From NCBI GenBank assembly GCA_030681135.1, contig JAUXXF010000031.1, positions 1 through 53,709 of the forward strand: a DNA stretch of 53,709 nt, written 5' to 3'. Within the stretch, counting starts at the first letter, position 1. Every line of letters begins with the position of its first letter. The DNA comes from Chlamydiales bacterium. Its GTDB lineage: Bacteria; Chlamydiota; Chlamydiia; Chlamydiales; SM23-39. Below the pieces are notes generated by a model that had not been told where the DNA came from, did no database searches, and saw only the letters and a list, made by a program, of their open reading frames with translations. A program made the position numbers and the translations under genes. Shown in pieces: positions 24,965-34,142 of the stretch.

Positions 24965-25540
24965 ATGTTTATAAACCGCATATTTCCCAGAGAACTTCAG
25001 CTTGATCGTAACTATGAATGGAATGGGACTTTCATCAAATTATCCAACATAAAAGATAACTCGATCGAAATAGAAGAAGTCGAAGAAAAACCTCCCGGGA
25101 TAAGAGCTGTTGATCTATTGACCCAGTTAGATGCTTTTGTCTCTACAGTCTATCAACCTTATTTCAATGAATGCACCATCAAATTAGCCTGCTTGAATGC
25201 TTCGAAGGAGAAGAAGGTTCGTAGATTTAACAATCTAAAATATGCAAACCAAGTGATTAACCAAATCGCTCTTCGAGTTCTCCTCGGTTACGAAAATGCC
25301 TATCTTAAGCTGTCCTCATTTCAGAGAGTGGCTCTATGCATGCAGACGGCCATATACCTACTATTCGGATGGGAAACAGAGCGAGATAAACTCCATAAGC
25401 TTCAGATTCACATCTACCGCACTCTTCATGCAGCATGTCAGGGAATGTTTCCTGCGTCAGCAGAGCTGTATCGGAGAAATGCAGAGTTTTATAGAAAGTT
25501 GATACTGGAAAATAGCCTCAATGTAAACTCCAATCAATAG
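24965..25540 (+). CDS. Hypothetical protein next to ung
   Basis: A 191-aa protein without a signal peptide, with a strand-rich first 50 residues (EWNGTFIKLSNI) and a helical remainder. Its end overlaps the convergent ung gene by 23 bases. No family is recognised. Close spacing to the DUF2227-like gene suggests a two-gene unit. Confidence 0.55.
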   Translation: MFINRIFPRELQLDRNYEWNGTFIKLSNIKDNSIEIEEVEEKPPGIRAVDLLTQLDAFVSTVYQPYFNECTIKLACLNASKEKKVRRFNNLKYANQVINQIALRVLLGYENAYLKLSSFQRVALCMQTAIYLLFGWETERDKLHKLQIHIYRTLHAACQGMFPASAELYRRNAEFYRKLILENSLNVNSNQ

Positions 25541-26213
25541 GCGTTTTTCCGGCCTTGACCAGAAATTCATTCGTCTTGGAAAAATGACGACAGCCCAAAA
25601 AGCCGGTGTGTGCGGAAAAAGGGGAGGGGTGAGGCGCTTTTAAGATGAGATGAGGACTATTATCGGAGATGAGATGCTGACATTTTTTCTCTGCCGATTT
25701 GCCCCATAAGAGAAAGACTAAGGGATCGGAGCGCTTACAGAGGATTCGAATGACAGCGTCAGTAAATTCTTCCCAGCCTCTTCCGTGATGGGACATGGGC
25801 ACAGCTTGACGCACTGTCAGAGTAGCGTTAAGCAATAAAATTCCTTGTTTGGCCCAGGCTGTCAGACAGCCATGTTTGGGAGGTTCAAGGCCGAGGTCGC
25901 TACGCAGCTCTTTAAAAATGTTCTGAAGGGATGGGGGAATGGAGGTCCCTTCTGGAACGCTAAAAGAAAGGCCGTGCGCCTGACCTGGTCCATGATAAGG
26001 ATCTTGTCCCATGATGACTACTTTTACCTTGTCTATCGGCGTTAAAGAAAAGGCGTTAAACACTGCAAGAGCCGGAGGAAATATAGAGACAGGTTCAGAT
26101 CGCTCTTGGGCAACGAATGCCTTTAAAGCTGTCATGTAAGGCTTTTGAAATTCCTCTTTCAAGGCGATCTGCCAAGAAGGTTCTAATTGAGGAGGAACAG
26201 AATTTTCTTTCAT
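25518..26213 (-). CDS. ung: Uracil-DNA glycosylase
   Basis: A 231-aa family-1 uracil-DNA glycosylase, which excises uracil from DNA as the first step of base-excision repair. The water-activating loop GQDPYHGPGQAHGLSFSV and the DNA-intercalating loop HPSPFSAHTGFLGCRHFSKT are both intact, with catalytic Asp and His present. Length is standard. It lies 3 bases after the YqeY-type gene on the same strand, indicating an operon. Confidence 0.97.
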   Translation of the reverse strand: MKENSVPPQLEPSWQIALKEEFQKPYMTALKAFVAQERSEPVSIFPPALAVFNAFSLTPIDKVKVVIMGQDPYHGPGQAHGLSFSVPEGTSIPPSLQNIFKELRSDLGLEPPKHGCLTAWAKQGILLLNATLTVRQAVPMSHHGRGWEEFTDAVIRILCKRSDPLVFLLWGKSAEKKCQHLISDNSPHLILKAPHPSPFSAHTGFLGCRHFSKTNEFLVKAGKTPIDWSLH

Positions 26214-26216
26214 GGT

Positions 26217-26651
26217 TTATTCCAAAAGCTCGCTTGCCAAGTCTTTTGCTAGTTTAGCGTCAATTGTAAGACCTCGTTTTGTGATGCTCTTCATGACGAG
26301 GCCGAGCTCTTTTTTTGTCTTGGCTCCAGATTCTGCAATCGCTTCTAATACAATTTTTTTCGTCTCTTCAGGAGAGAGCGCTTTAGGCAAAAATTCTTGA
26401 ATGATGAGAAGCTCTCCTTTTAATCTCTCTGCAATATCGGCTCGATTCACAGCTTGAGCTTGCTCTAGAGCTTCTTGGAGGTTCCCAAAATATGTTTTAA
26501 AAAGTTTTAGAACTTCTGTATCGGAAAGGTTGCCCCTAGCATCTGCAGCCAGAATTTTTGATTTAAGCATGCGTAAGGTATCGAGTCTCAGAGAGTCTCG
26601 GCTTCTCATTGCATCTTTAATGCCTTGATTGATCTGTTCGACGAGTGACAT
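26217..26651 (-). CDS. GatB/YqeY-domain protein
   Basis: A YqeY-family protein (144 aa from the preferred start MSLVEQINQGIKDAMRS at 26651, which has an AAGGAG site just upstream; an in-frame ATG at 26675 lacks one). The family is a helical domain also found at the C-terminus of GatB, thought to bind tRNA or aminoacyl-tRNA. EFLPKALSPEETKKIVLEAI and the closing KAL-like region are typical. It sits between the EEP gene and ung on the same strand, probably as one transcript. Confidence 0.88.
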   Translation of the reverse strand: MSLVEQINQGIKDAMRSRDSLRLDTLRMLKSKILAADARGNLSDTEVLKLFKTYFGNLQEALEQAQAVNRADIAERLKGELLIIQEFLPKALSPEETKKIVLEAIAESGAKTKKELGLVMKSITKRGLTIDAKLAKDLASELLE

Positions 26652-26689
26652 TCTTAACTCCTTTTGTTTCGGCATCTATATTAATCTAT

Positions 26690-27811
26690 TTAAGAATGAG
26701 CTGTAAATGAAATTAAATGATGATCCGAATGGCCAGGCTGAATGGTAAGGTCAGAGATAGCTATTTCCTCTGGGCGATGCAAGATCACATCAATACGCTC
26801 TTCGCAGTCGGTGCAGCCATCGAGTGGTTTGCCATTTAAGATGTGTTTGCCCTCGTCGGTACAAGTAACTTGTCCTTCTAGGGCATTTAAAGTTCCAATC
26901 AGCCCGGCAGTCATTTTTTGCTCTTCTGAGAGGAAAGAGGTGTCGAGGTTGGAATCTCCTACAACAACGCTTCGGTGTTGGTCCATAAGAGGCGCTACAT
27001 AAGTCCCAAGTTGGACTAAACGGGAATGTTGATGCTCTTGCCCCCCTGGGTTTAGATGAACGTTAATGACTTTTATATCGCGTCCATTTTGTAAAGGGAC
27101 ATTCACTTCCATGATTCCGCTTTGACACCAATTGGCAATGCCGCTTACATGATCTGGCTGAAAGGGATGAAAAGTTACTGAATCAGTAGAGCCTCGAACA
27201 GCGATAAAGAGACCTGAGTGATTGCGAATGGGATCATTGCATCCTAAATCTCGAACGCAGGTATAACCTTGTTGGGCAAGAGCTTTCCCTATGGCTTCTG
27301 ACGTTGCTAGATCATCAAATTCTTGTCCGCAATAGACATCGGGATTTTCTTGTAAAATATGATCAATGAGAGCATCTACCCGCGTATTTCCTTCGGAGTC
27401 TTTTTCAAGAGGGGGGACAGTTCCACCTGAAAAGACAGACCAAGGATTTTGGCCGCAAATATTTTGAAAAGTGACTTTTATCGACTCTTCTTTGGGATCG
27501 TTAGATGGATTGATCGCCTCAATCTTTTCAAAACGGCCTATACCTACGTAAGATGCAGCTAAATAGCAAGGCGTGGAAAGGAGAAAGGAGCCTGCAACAA
27601 TAGGGATAGCAAGAGCAACTTTGACGGCTGTTTGCACTCTGTCAGCTACTTCTTCAAGATAGAGCTCTTGAGGAATAGGGGAAAGGAGTAGATGGCCAAT
27701 CTGACGCACAGTCCAACGGGCGAGTCTATTCATTTGATATCCTGTATTCACAAAAAATCTCTGCGCTGGATTAGCAAGAGGAAGGTAGAGGGGCGAATGA
27801 ATTGCTGTCAT
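26690..27811 (-). CDS. Membrane-anchored endonuclease/exonuclease/phosphatase-family enzyme
   Basis: A 373-aa protein with a hydrophobic segment at residues 63-90 and a C-terminal EEP domain. All expected catalytic positions are visible: Asn117 (FQNICG), Glu164 (GQEF), His252 (NVHLN), Asp286 and Asn288 (GDSNLD), Asp341 (RIDVIL) and the final SDH with His364. This fold cuts phosphodiesters in DNA (DNase I, CdtB), sphingomyelin or phosphoinositides. The absence of a classic signal peptide, and the chlamydial context, make a host-membrane lipid phosphatase or sphingomyelinase a fair but unproven guess. Confidence 0.8.
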   Translation of the reverse strand: MTAIHSPLYLPLANPAQRFFVNTGYQMNRLARWTVRQIGHLLLSPIPQELYLEEVADRVQTAVKVALAIPIVAGSFLLSTPCYLAASYVGIGRFEKIEAINPSNDPKEESIKVTFQNICGQNPWSVFSGGTVPPLEKDSEGNTRVDALIDHILQENPDVYCGQEFDDLATSEAIGKALAQQGYTCVRDLGCNDPIRNHSGLFIAVRGSTDSVTFHPFQPDHVSGIANWCQSGIMEVNVPLQNGRDIKVINVHLNPGGQEHQHSRLVQLGTYVAPLMDQHRSVVVGDSNLDTSFLSEEQKMTAGLIGTLNALEGQVTCTDEGKHILNGKPLDGCTDCEERIDVILHRPEEIAISDLTIQPGHSDHHLISFTAHS

Positions 27812-27951
27812 GTAAAATTTTCACTTTAAAAACGCTAGCAATTTTCTTGTTTTCACGAATGAAGTCAATCATTATTTGAAGTTTGTTTAGAGTGATAAAA
27901 AACACAAAACTTGGTATCATTTGGGGGCATTTAACCATAAAAGGATAGTTT

Positions 27952-28845
27952 ATGAGCGCTATATCAGATGTTGCTAGAATCCAGGAAGTTAACGCTGAGC
28001 ATGTTAAGTATCTATCTGGCTATGAAAAATTCACTACGAATGTTGTTAGTTTAGCTAGGGAAGTGTTATATAGAGGAACTATGAGCGCCTATAAGATGAC
28101 AGGACGCTTTCAACAGTATGACTCTATGTCTTTTCCAGAACCTGATCACCGAGGGTTATTTGTGTTGATTCACGGGTTGAGAAGCGATCCTGCTGCCTGG
28201 TTTAGGCAAATATTTTTGTTAGAAAACCGCCAAAGTGAATTTAAAACGCATATTTTTGCACCGGTTGTCCATAACCTCGGCATATGCTCTTTAGAAGAAG
28301 CAGCTAGACCTATTTTAGAGCAATTAGTTCCTTATATTAGCCGCTATCCTATGCATCCTATCTGTTTACTGGGCACTTCCAATGGAGGGCGCATTACTTT
28401 GTGGCTTGAGCAGAAATTGAGAGAAGCCTCTCCGACTACGCCTATTAGAATTTCCAATGTAGCTGGCGTTCATTTAGGAACTCAAAGGATGAATGATTTA
28501 AGCGAATTTAAACTTACTGAACACTGGTATCCTGAAAGCCTGCTAGAGGAGATCAAATATAAAAGCCCAGTAGCTACGAGGCTCATTCAAGAAAGTAGTA
28601 ACCCGGCGTTAAATGGTCATCGCAGTTATGAGTTTTTTTCTACGGTCAATGATTTATTGATTCCTAATATGGACTCTACTCTACCGGTGATTGAAAATCA
28701 TGAGGCGAGATACTACATTGTTACAGGAGAGAGTCACGGTTCTGTTGTAGAAGCAGTTGCACGCCAGCAGATTTCCTCTTGCATCGAATGGATGCAGCAA
28801 TATGCCGCCCCTTCTGAGAAAGAAGAGCAATTGTCCGTCTCATAG
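27952..28845 (+). CDS. Alpha/beta hydrolase, lipase-like
   Basis: A 297-aa protein. The hydrolase core starts at about residue 66 with FVLIHGLRSDPAAW (oxyanion HG), then GTSNGG with nucleophile Ser143, acid probably Asp234 (NDLLIPN) and His262 (GESHGS). The first 60 residues are an extension without a signal peptide. The layout resembles esterases and lipases of the triacylglycerol-lipase group. An AAAGGA-type site precedes the start. It diverges from the EEP gene across 140 bases, and both could be coregulated. Confidence 0.8.
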   Translation: MSAISDVARIQEVNAEHVKYLSGYEKFTTNVVSLAREVLYRGTMSAYKMTGRFQQYDSMSFPEPDHRGLFVLIHGLRSDPAAWFRQIFLLENRQSEFKTHIFAPVVHNLGICSLEEAARPILEQLVPYISRYPMHPICLLGTSNGGRITLWLEQKLREASPTTPIRISNVAGVHLGTQRMNDLSEFKLTEHWYPESLLEEIKYKSPVATRLIQESSNPALNGHRSYEFFSTVNDLLIPNMDSTLPVIENHEARYYIVTGESHGSVVEAVARQQISSCIEWMQQYAAPSEKEEQLSVS

Positions 28846-28895
28846 GTTTTTGAAATTCTAATATAGATTCTTGTTCGAGCTGTTATTTTCGCTAA

Positions 28896-30710
28896 CTACG
28901 TCTTTACCTTCGTAGCAGGGGGAACAATCGCTAGTTTGACGGGTTTCGGAAACTCTACTGTTGATTCCTGTTCAAGCTGCCATTTCTGCAAGGCACCTGG
29001 CAAAAACCACCAATGGTTTTTATCAGAGAGAAAATCAGACCATTCGCTAAAGTCTGGTTTTATTATTGTTGTAGAGTCTAGCGCCTGTCTGTGCGCTCCT
29101 TTTCCTGCGCCGGCCAAATATCTGACGCTATTGGCTCCTAAAGCGCCAAGCAAGGAAATACTCTTTGTTCTTAGACCAGAGAGGCCAGTCATAGAATCGC
29201 CTGTGAATAGACGAGAAATGATCCTAGTTCTTGAGGGCCGTTGGGCGTTATCGTTTGATTGATTCCAGAGAAATTGGCACATATTGGGAGTGCAGGTTCG
29301 AAACATCTCTGATAAATCCATTTTGGCATTTACAGGGATTTGGAGTTTTTGACTGCCTTCGTGAATTAATGCAGTACAATTATGCCGGTCCAGCTGAAAA
29401 CCAATTTCTTGGTTTAGGGACTTTTCAATATTTTCTTGTAAGAATGCAGTAAATTCCCCCAAATCTTCTTTAGTTACAGGGATATTCGTGACGATTCGAG
29501 CTTTTGTTGAAATAAGTTCCCACATGTCTGGAGATCGAAAGGCTCCTGGTGAAGTGGATAAAGGACTATAAGTCGGCGATTTTTCCCAGCCAAAGCCAAT
29601 TCCATAGACCTCTCCCTGTTTTGTTTCTGGATTCCATCGAATATAACGAAACCAGGGGTGTTTGGCGTTGAATAAAAGATTAGTGGCGTTGCTTTGAAAC
29701 CCGTCTAGCTTTGATGAGACATATTGAATCACATGACATCTCTCTTCTTTCAGAGCTTCAGTAGTAGCTGCATCTTCATCCGGTCTTTTGAATTTTTGAG
29801 CGACCTCTAGGACTCTTAGGTATTCAGCTTCATTGATCGTGCTAATGGGGCGTTTAAGGGGGGTTAAATAGGGGTGGTGCTCTTCGAGCCCTAGTCCATT
29901 ATCTAAATAGGTATAGACTTGCTGTGAGGCCTTGTCCCTTAGAAAATGTTGGGCAAAACGTTCGTTGTAGGTGAGCTCAAACCCCTCTTTTAGCTGAGCT
30001 TCAGTAAACGGCTTTCCCTCGACAAGTAAAACTGGTTGGCCTCGCAGGATTTTTATTTGGTCTCTAGAGATTTTGATGTAAGGTAATATTTTAAAATCTT
30101 CCAAGCATTGGACAAAACTAGGGAACCGTTTGCAAATCTCTGCATCTTGTCCTGCGCGCTTCCACTTTTCCAAAAGAGCAGGGCTGGCAGGAGGAGAGGG
30201 GGGGTGTTTTGGGGTCAGCGATTGTTCTAAGATTTGTTGTATCTTAGCAGAAATTTTTTGACAGTCAGATTCAACAGATAATCTGGTGCTATGTTTTACT
30301 TTTTTATTTCCATGTACCTGCTGTTGCATGGATATGATCTGGTGCATTGGCTTTAGTGCAAAGAAATCTTTTGAAGGCAGCTTTCCTTGACTGTGTAAAT
30401 GGATTGCTTCTAATAAAAGTTTGGCTTTTTCAGTAGCTAAGGTGTTTTTATCTAAAATTTTCCCTTTCTTCAAATGAAAGTTTACTGATGCGGTGGTTGT
30501 AAAACTTTCGTTGATAAGGCTTTGATTGATTTTATCGAGAAGTTTTATGTGTTTTGGAGCTTCTGATTTTGATGAAGTGATTTTTATCAAATCATTATTT
30601 TTGACAAATTGTTCAACGGGGTTATTGCTATCAGATGAAAGAGATTGATTTTCAATTTCTTTGTTTGCAAATCTGCTTGTAAATAAAAGACTGGAAATCG
30701 CTGATATCAT
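28896..30710 (-). CDS. Large protein with possible DUF4105/NlpC-like papain fold
   Basis: A 604-aa protein. Residues 1-180 are mostly helical and charged, ending in a Pro-rich linker (HPPSPPASPA). The central part contains KHPWFRYIRW (His351) and then DRHNCTALIHEG (Cys445). The N-C-T motif after an upstream His resembles DUF4105/Lnb-type or permuted NlpC-like thiol enzymes. The C-terminus (515-604) has a hydrophobic Gly/Leu/Ala stretch and basic residues. No signal peptide is visible. Function is unknown; a thiol-enzyme role is inference from two motifs. Confidence 0.55.
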   Translation of the reverse strand: MISAISSLLFTSRFANKEIENQSLSSDSNNPVEQFVKNNDLIKITSSKSEAPKHIKLLDKINQSLINESFTTTASVNFHLKKGKILDKNTLATEKAKLLLEAIHLHSQGKLPSKDFFALKPMHQIISMQQQVHGNKKVKHSTRLSVESDCQKISAKIQQILEQSLTPKHPPSPPASPALLEKWKRAGQDAEICKRFPSFVQCLEDFKILPYIKISRDQIKILRGQPVLLVEGKPFTEAQLKEGFELTYNERFAQHFLRDKASQQVYTYLDNGLGLEEHHPYLTPLKRPISTINEAEYLRVLEVAQKFKRPDEDAATTEALKEERCHVIQYVSSKLDGFQSNATNLLFNAKHPWFRYIRWNPETKQGEVYGIGFGWEKSPTYSPLSTSPGAFRSPDMWELISTKARIVTNIPVTKEDLGEFTAFLQENIEKSLNQEIGFQLDRHNCTALIHEGSQKLQIPVNAKMDLSEMFRTCTPNMCQFLWNQSNDNAQRPSRTRIISRLFTGDSMTGLSGLRTKSISLLGALGANSVRYLAGAGKGAHRQALDSTTIIKPDFSEWSDFLSDKNHWWFLPGALQKWQLEQESTVEFPKPVKLAIVPPATKVKT

Positions 30711-30969
30711 AAAACCTCTAATATTTTGTTATTATTTTAATTGTTAATCGCTATTAAAACAAACGTAAAATAAAAACTTTGTATAGATTATTTTTTATAA
30801 TTATAAAAATATTTTAATTAAACAATTTTGGGTGAGCTATAAATAGCTTTAAAGAATTGAGGTTTTGGTAAGATGTATTTTCTTTCCACACACTCCCGTT
30901 CACCATTGCTTAATAAAGCTGAGTCTGTCTACAATGTTCCCGTTGAAAAAAAATTTTGGAGCATAAGGT

Positions 30970-32340
30970 ATGGCAGCAGGAGTAACAGAATTCAGATACG
31001 GAATTAACGCTTTTTGTAAGGTTCCATTTGAGATAGAAAAAGATTTTAGTCCGCTGTATGCGGCTCAAGCAAAGGCCATCGAGGTTGTTCAGAAACAGTG
31101 GTTTCCTGTTTATTCCGCAGAGTACGTAGATAATTGGAGTTTGGGGCTAGATGAGTATTGCTGTGCAGATCCTCTGGCGCAGGTCACACTAGCGGCTGCA
31201 GATTTTGCCGGAAGAACGATTCTTCGACTCTATCTGGTGACTTGTCATTCTGTACATTTTATCGTGGGAACCGTTTCTCCAATAGTGACTCCTGTAGCTG
31301 AGAAAGTTTACCAAATAGCCATGCTTTTCTTGAACCCGGCGTTTGAAGGCACAGTAGGAAGCTATTTTCCCGTGAATGTAGTGAATGGACAGCGTCATTT
31401 GCTCTTAATTCGTCGATCCTTTGAAAAAAATGTAGGCGAGAACCTTTTATTCCCTTTCTTGGTTCTGGGAAAAGTTGAGAGTTTTTCAAAGCTCAATTCT
31501 GGAGAACTGATGAGTACAAAAGTTCAAGAGGTTGTTGGTCATTTGAAAGAAGCTAATCCGAAGCTATTAAATTCTGATCCGAGCGTTCAGTTTGAGTATC
31601 CTGTAGAGGTATACGAATCTCGTTCTATCAATGCTTTTGCTGCTTTTGGAGGACACATGGTGTTCTATAGTGAACTTGTTAAACAAATCGATCATTTTAT
31701 TAACAATCAGACTAACAAACAGTCCACCATCACATTTGAGGACGGTTCAACAGTGACAGTCGATTTGACGGGTGTGACTGTAGATGACGTATTGGCAGCT
31801 GTTGCAGGTCATGAAATGACTCACGTGGCTTCTGGTCACACACTTGTGAACATGGGTATAGATTTTGTTTTGTGGAGCGTTTCTTTCGTCGCACGTTTGA
31901 TTCGAGAGATACAAAATGAGGATTCGAATTCTTCCGAAATGGCACTTCTTGACTTGTTCTTGATTTTTGAAAGACAGCTGAGAGATTATTTCTCCTCTTA
32001 CCGATCTCGCAAAGACGAATATGAAGCCGATGTGACTGGAGCTTATTTGGCAAAGCAGGCTGGTTACAAAGCTATAGGTGCGATTGCTGCACAAGAAATG
32101 CTAAGCCGGGGCTACGGAGATTCTTTGAATTTCTTCCACAAGCATTTTGAGGCTTGGTTTGGCCATCCATGGGGAGAGCATAGAAAGAGAGCTCTGCTTG
32201 CGGCGATTAAGGAATTTGCTCCAGAAGAGTTGGACGCTGCAATATTGACTCTTAAGAGGGCAGAAAATCATAAATATAACGAGAACTTTTTAAGCCCCGC
32301 GCTAAAATATGCTCGCAATGAATGGCCTCAGATGGCTTAA
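30970..32340 (+). CDS. M48-family metalloprotease
   Basis: A 456-aa zinc protease. HEMTH (His281, Glu282, His285) and the downstream EYEADVTGA (Glu352 as third zinc ligand) are the M48 signature, and the AGHEMTHVASGH context matches Ste24/HtpX/BepA-like enzymes. N-terminal residues 75-115 are hydrophobic. SINAFAAFGGHMVFYSEL just before the site is typical of periplasmic M48 proteins. No clear signal peptide is visible, so its compartment is uncertain. It ends 2 bases before the convergent Uup gene. Confidence 0.88.
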   Translation: MAAGVTEFRYGINAFCKVPFEIEKDFSPLYAAQAKAIEVVQKQWFPVYSAEYVDNWSLGLDEYCCADPLAQVTLAAADFAGRTILRLYLVTCHSVHFIVGTVSPIVTPVAEKVYQIAMLFLNPAFEGTVGSYFPVNVVNGQRHLLLIRRSFEKNVGENLLFPFLVLGKVESFSKLNSGELMSTKVQEVVGHLKEANPKLLNSDPSVQFEYPVEVYESRSINAFAAFGGHMVFYSELVKQIDHFINNQTNKQSTITFEDGSTVTVDLTGVTVDDVLAAVAGHEMTHVASGHTLVNMGIDFVLWSVSFVARLIREIQNEDSNSSEMALLDLFLIFERQLRDYFSSYRSRKDEYEADVTGAYLAKQAGYKAIGAIAAQEMLSRGYGDSLNFFHKHFEAWFGHPWGEHRKRALLAAIKEFAPEELDAAILTLKRAENHKYNENFLSPALKYARNEWPQMA

Positions 32341-32342
32341 GT

Positions 32343-34142
32343 TTACTGCCTTTGTTTGTGGTCTAGGGCCTCAAACCGAAGGTAGAGCCTTTCGACATGA
32401 GCCTCTGCAACGGCGATAGCCGTGCAGAGCTCCTGTAGGCGAGAGGGGTTAGTAGCCATCGATGGATCTTCGAGCTTTGCATTCAGTTTGCGGAGCTCGT
32501 CTTCTTGCGCCAGGATTTTCTCTTCTATCTGGTCGAATTCTTTTTTTTCTGCATAGGTAAGCCCTAGAGTTTCTTTTTGAGTTCCTTTTTTTCGAGGAGC
32601 TGGAGTTTCACTTGGGAGGATCTCTTTCTTTAAAGCAGTCTGCGAACGGGACGCTTCCCATTGAGCGAGATCTGCAAACAGGGTCATGTTTGAACTTTCT
32701 CCAAAGCCAAACAGCGAATCGCAAATTCGATCGATCATGCATCGATCATGCGTAATTAAGACCATAGCTCCGGGAAATTCGAGAAGACTCTCTTCTAAAG
32801 CTTCTAGAGTGGGTATGTCGAGATCATTCGTCGGCTCATCGAGTAGTAAAATGTCTGCTGGCTGCAGCATGAGATGAGCGATCGAGATCCGAGCTCTTTC
32901 TCCCCCTGAGAGTTTATCAATAGAGAGATCTAAGAGGTCTGGAGAGAAGAGGAATCGTTTGCACCAACCATTTACATGGATTTGTCTGCCGTGAAAAGAG
33001 ACGTAGTCGCCTTTAGGAGAAAGCGCATCTCTTAGAGTAATGCCTGGAGGAAGCTTGGTCCTTTCTTGATCAAAGTAGACAATTTTAAGATTGTCCGCCC
33101 GTTTGATGGTCCCTTGATCGGGAGTAAGTTCTCCTGCAAGTAGACGCAAGAGAGTCGTCTTACCAGATCCATTAGGTCCCAATAGCCCAATGCGGCTTCC
33201 TGGAGACAAGAGAAGATCTAGATGGGAAAATAATAACCTGTCTCCCACTGTTTTACTCAGGTTTTTTGCGCTTAAAAGTTTTTTTGTTTCTCTCTCCGAG
33301 GCAACAAAGCGAATTTCGCTTCGTTTGGATACATTTCTTGATTGGATATCAGAGTGCTCTTGGATGATGTGATGTGCTTCATTAATGCGTGACTCAGATT
33401 TTGTTGTGCGGGCTTTGACGCCTTGTCTGAGCCATTCAGTTTCTCGCCTCATTTTTGTGGCCAAAGAGCGCTCTTGCTGGATTTGACCAGATAGAAACTC
33501 TGTTTTTTTCTCGAGAAACTTCTCATAAGCTCCTTCAATGGCAAACATTCCTTTTGGATAGGTTCGATTAATCTCGAGGATCCGATTCGTGGTGTGTTGC
33601 AAAAAATAACGATCATGGCTGACGAGAACGTAAGAGACGGCTTCTTTTAACAAAAATTTTTCCAGCCATAAAATGCCTTCGAGATCGAGATGGTTTGTCG
33701 GCTCATCGAGTAGCAGGAGATCTGGTTCAAGAAGAAGCTCTTGGGCTAATCCAAGCCGTTTTTTCCATCCTCCTGAAAGAGTAGCGGCAGAAGGTTCCTT
33801 GCCGCTAAATCCTAATTTACTCAGCCACGTCTCAGCCAAAAGTTCTTTTTCATAAGAGGCTCCTTCAGGACATGCTTGAATAAGAACTTGAAGAGGAGAG
33901 ATGTCTGGAAACAAACAGCTTTGAGGCAAATAGCCGATCTTGAGCCCTCGCCTTGGAGCCAAAATCCCCTCGTCAGCATTTTCTTTGCCGGCTAAGATAT
34001 TGAGTAGCGTAGATTTTCCAGAGCCATTGGGGCCTATCAGGCCAATCCGATCTTTTTCATGGATATGAAGTGAAAGATCCTCAAACAGAATTTTTGTTCC
34101 AAAGGATTTACTAAGTGATTGGCAGCTATAGAGGATAGTCAT
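32343..34142 (-). CDS. uup: ABC-F ATPase, Uup type
   Basis: A 599-aa soluble protein with two ATP-binding domains: GPNGSGKST and LSGGWKKRLGLAQ with LLLDEPTNHLDLEG, then GPNGSGKTT and LSGGERARISIA with LLLDEPTNDLDIP. A charged linker joins them, and a C-terminal coiled coil (about 520-599) favours Uup over EttA. ABC-F proteins act on the ribosome or on DNA structure, not in transport. The start overlaps the stop of the preceding ligase gene by 4 bases (ATGA), so translation is coupled. Confidence 0.92.
   Translation of the reverse strand: MTILYSCQSLSKSFGTKILFEDLSLHIHEKDRIGLIGPNGSGKSTLLNILAGKENADEGILAPRRGLKIGYLPQSCLFPDISPLQVLIQACPEGASYEKELLAETWLSKLGFSGKEPSAATLSGGWKKRLGLAQELLLEPDLLLLDEPTNHLDLEGILWLEKFLLKEAVSYVLVSHDRYFLQHTTNRILEINRTYPKGMFAIEGAYEKFLEKKTEFLSGQIQQERSLATKMRRETEWLRQGVKARTTKSESRINEAHHIIQEHSDIQSRNVSKRSEIRFVASERETKKLLSAKNLSKTVGDRLLFSHLDLLLSPGSRIGLLGPNGSGKTTLLRLLAGELTPDQGTIKRADNLKIVYFDQERTKLPPGITLRDALSPKGDYVSFHGRQIHVNGWCKRFLFSPDLLDLSIDKLSGGERARISIAHLMLQPADILLLDEPTNDLDIPTLEALEESLLEFPGAMVLITHDRCMIDRICDSLFGFGESSNMTLFADLAQWEASRSQTALKKEILPSETPAPRKKGTQKETLGLTYAEKKEFDQIEEKILAQEDELRKLNAKLEDPSMATNPSRLQELCTAIAVAEAHVERLYLRFEALDHKQRQ

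Noticed and set aside
30711..30969. Possible gene or RNA in the 259-base gap before the M48 gene
   Set aside because: Very AT-rich, no open frame or hairpin stronger than expected; probably divergent promoter sequence only.
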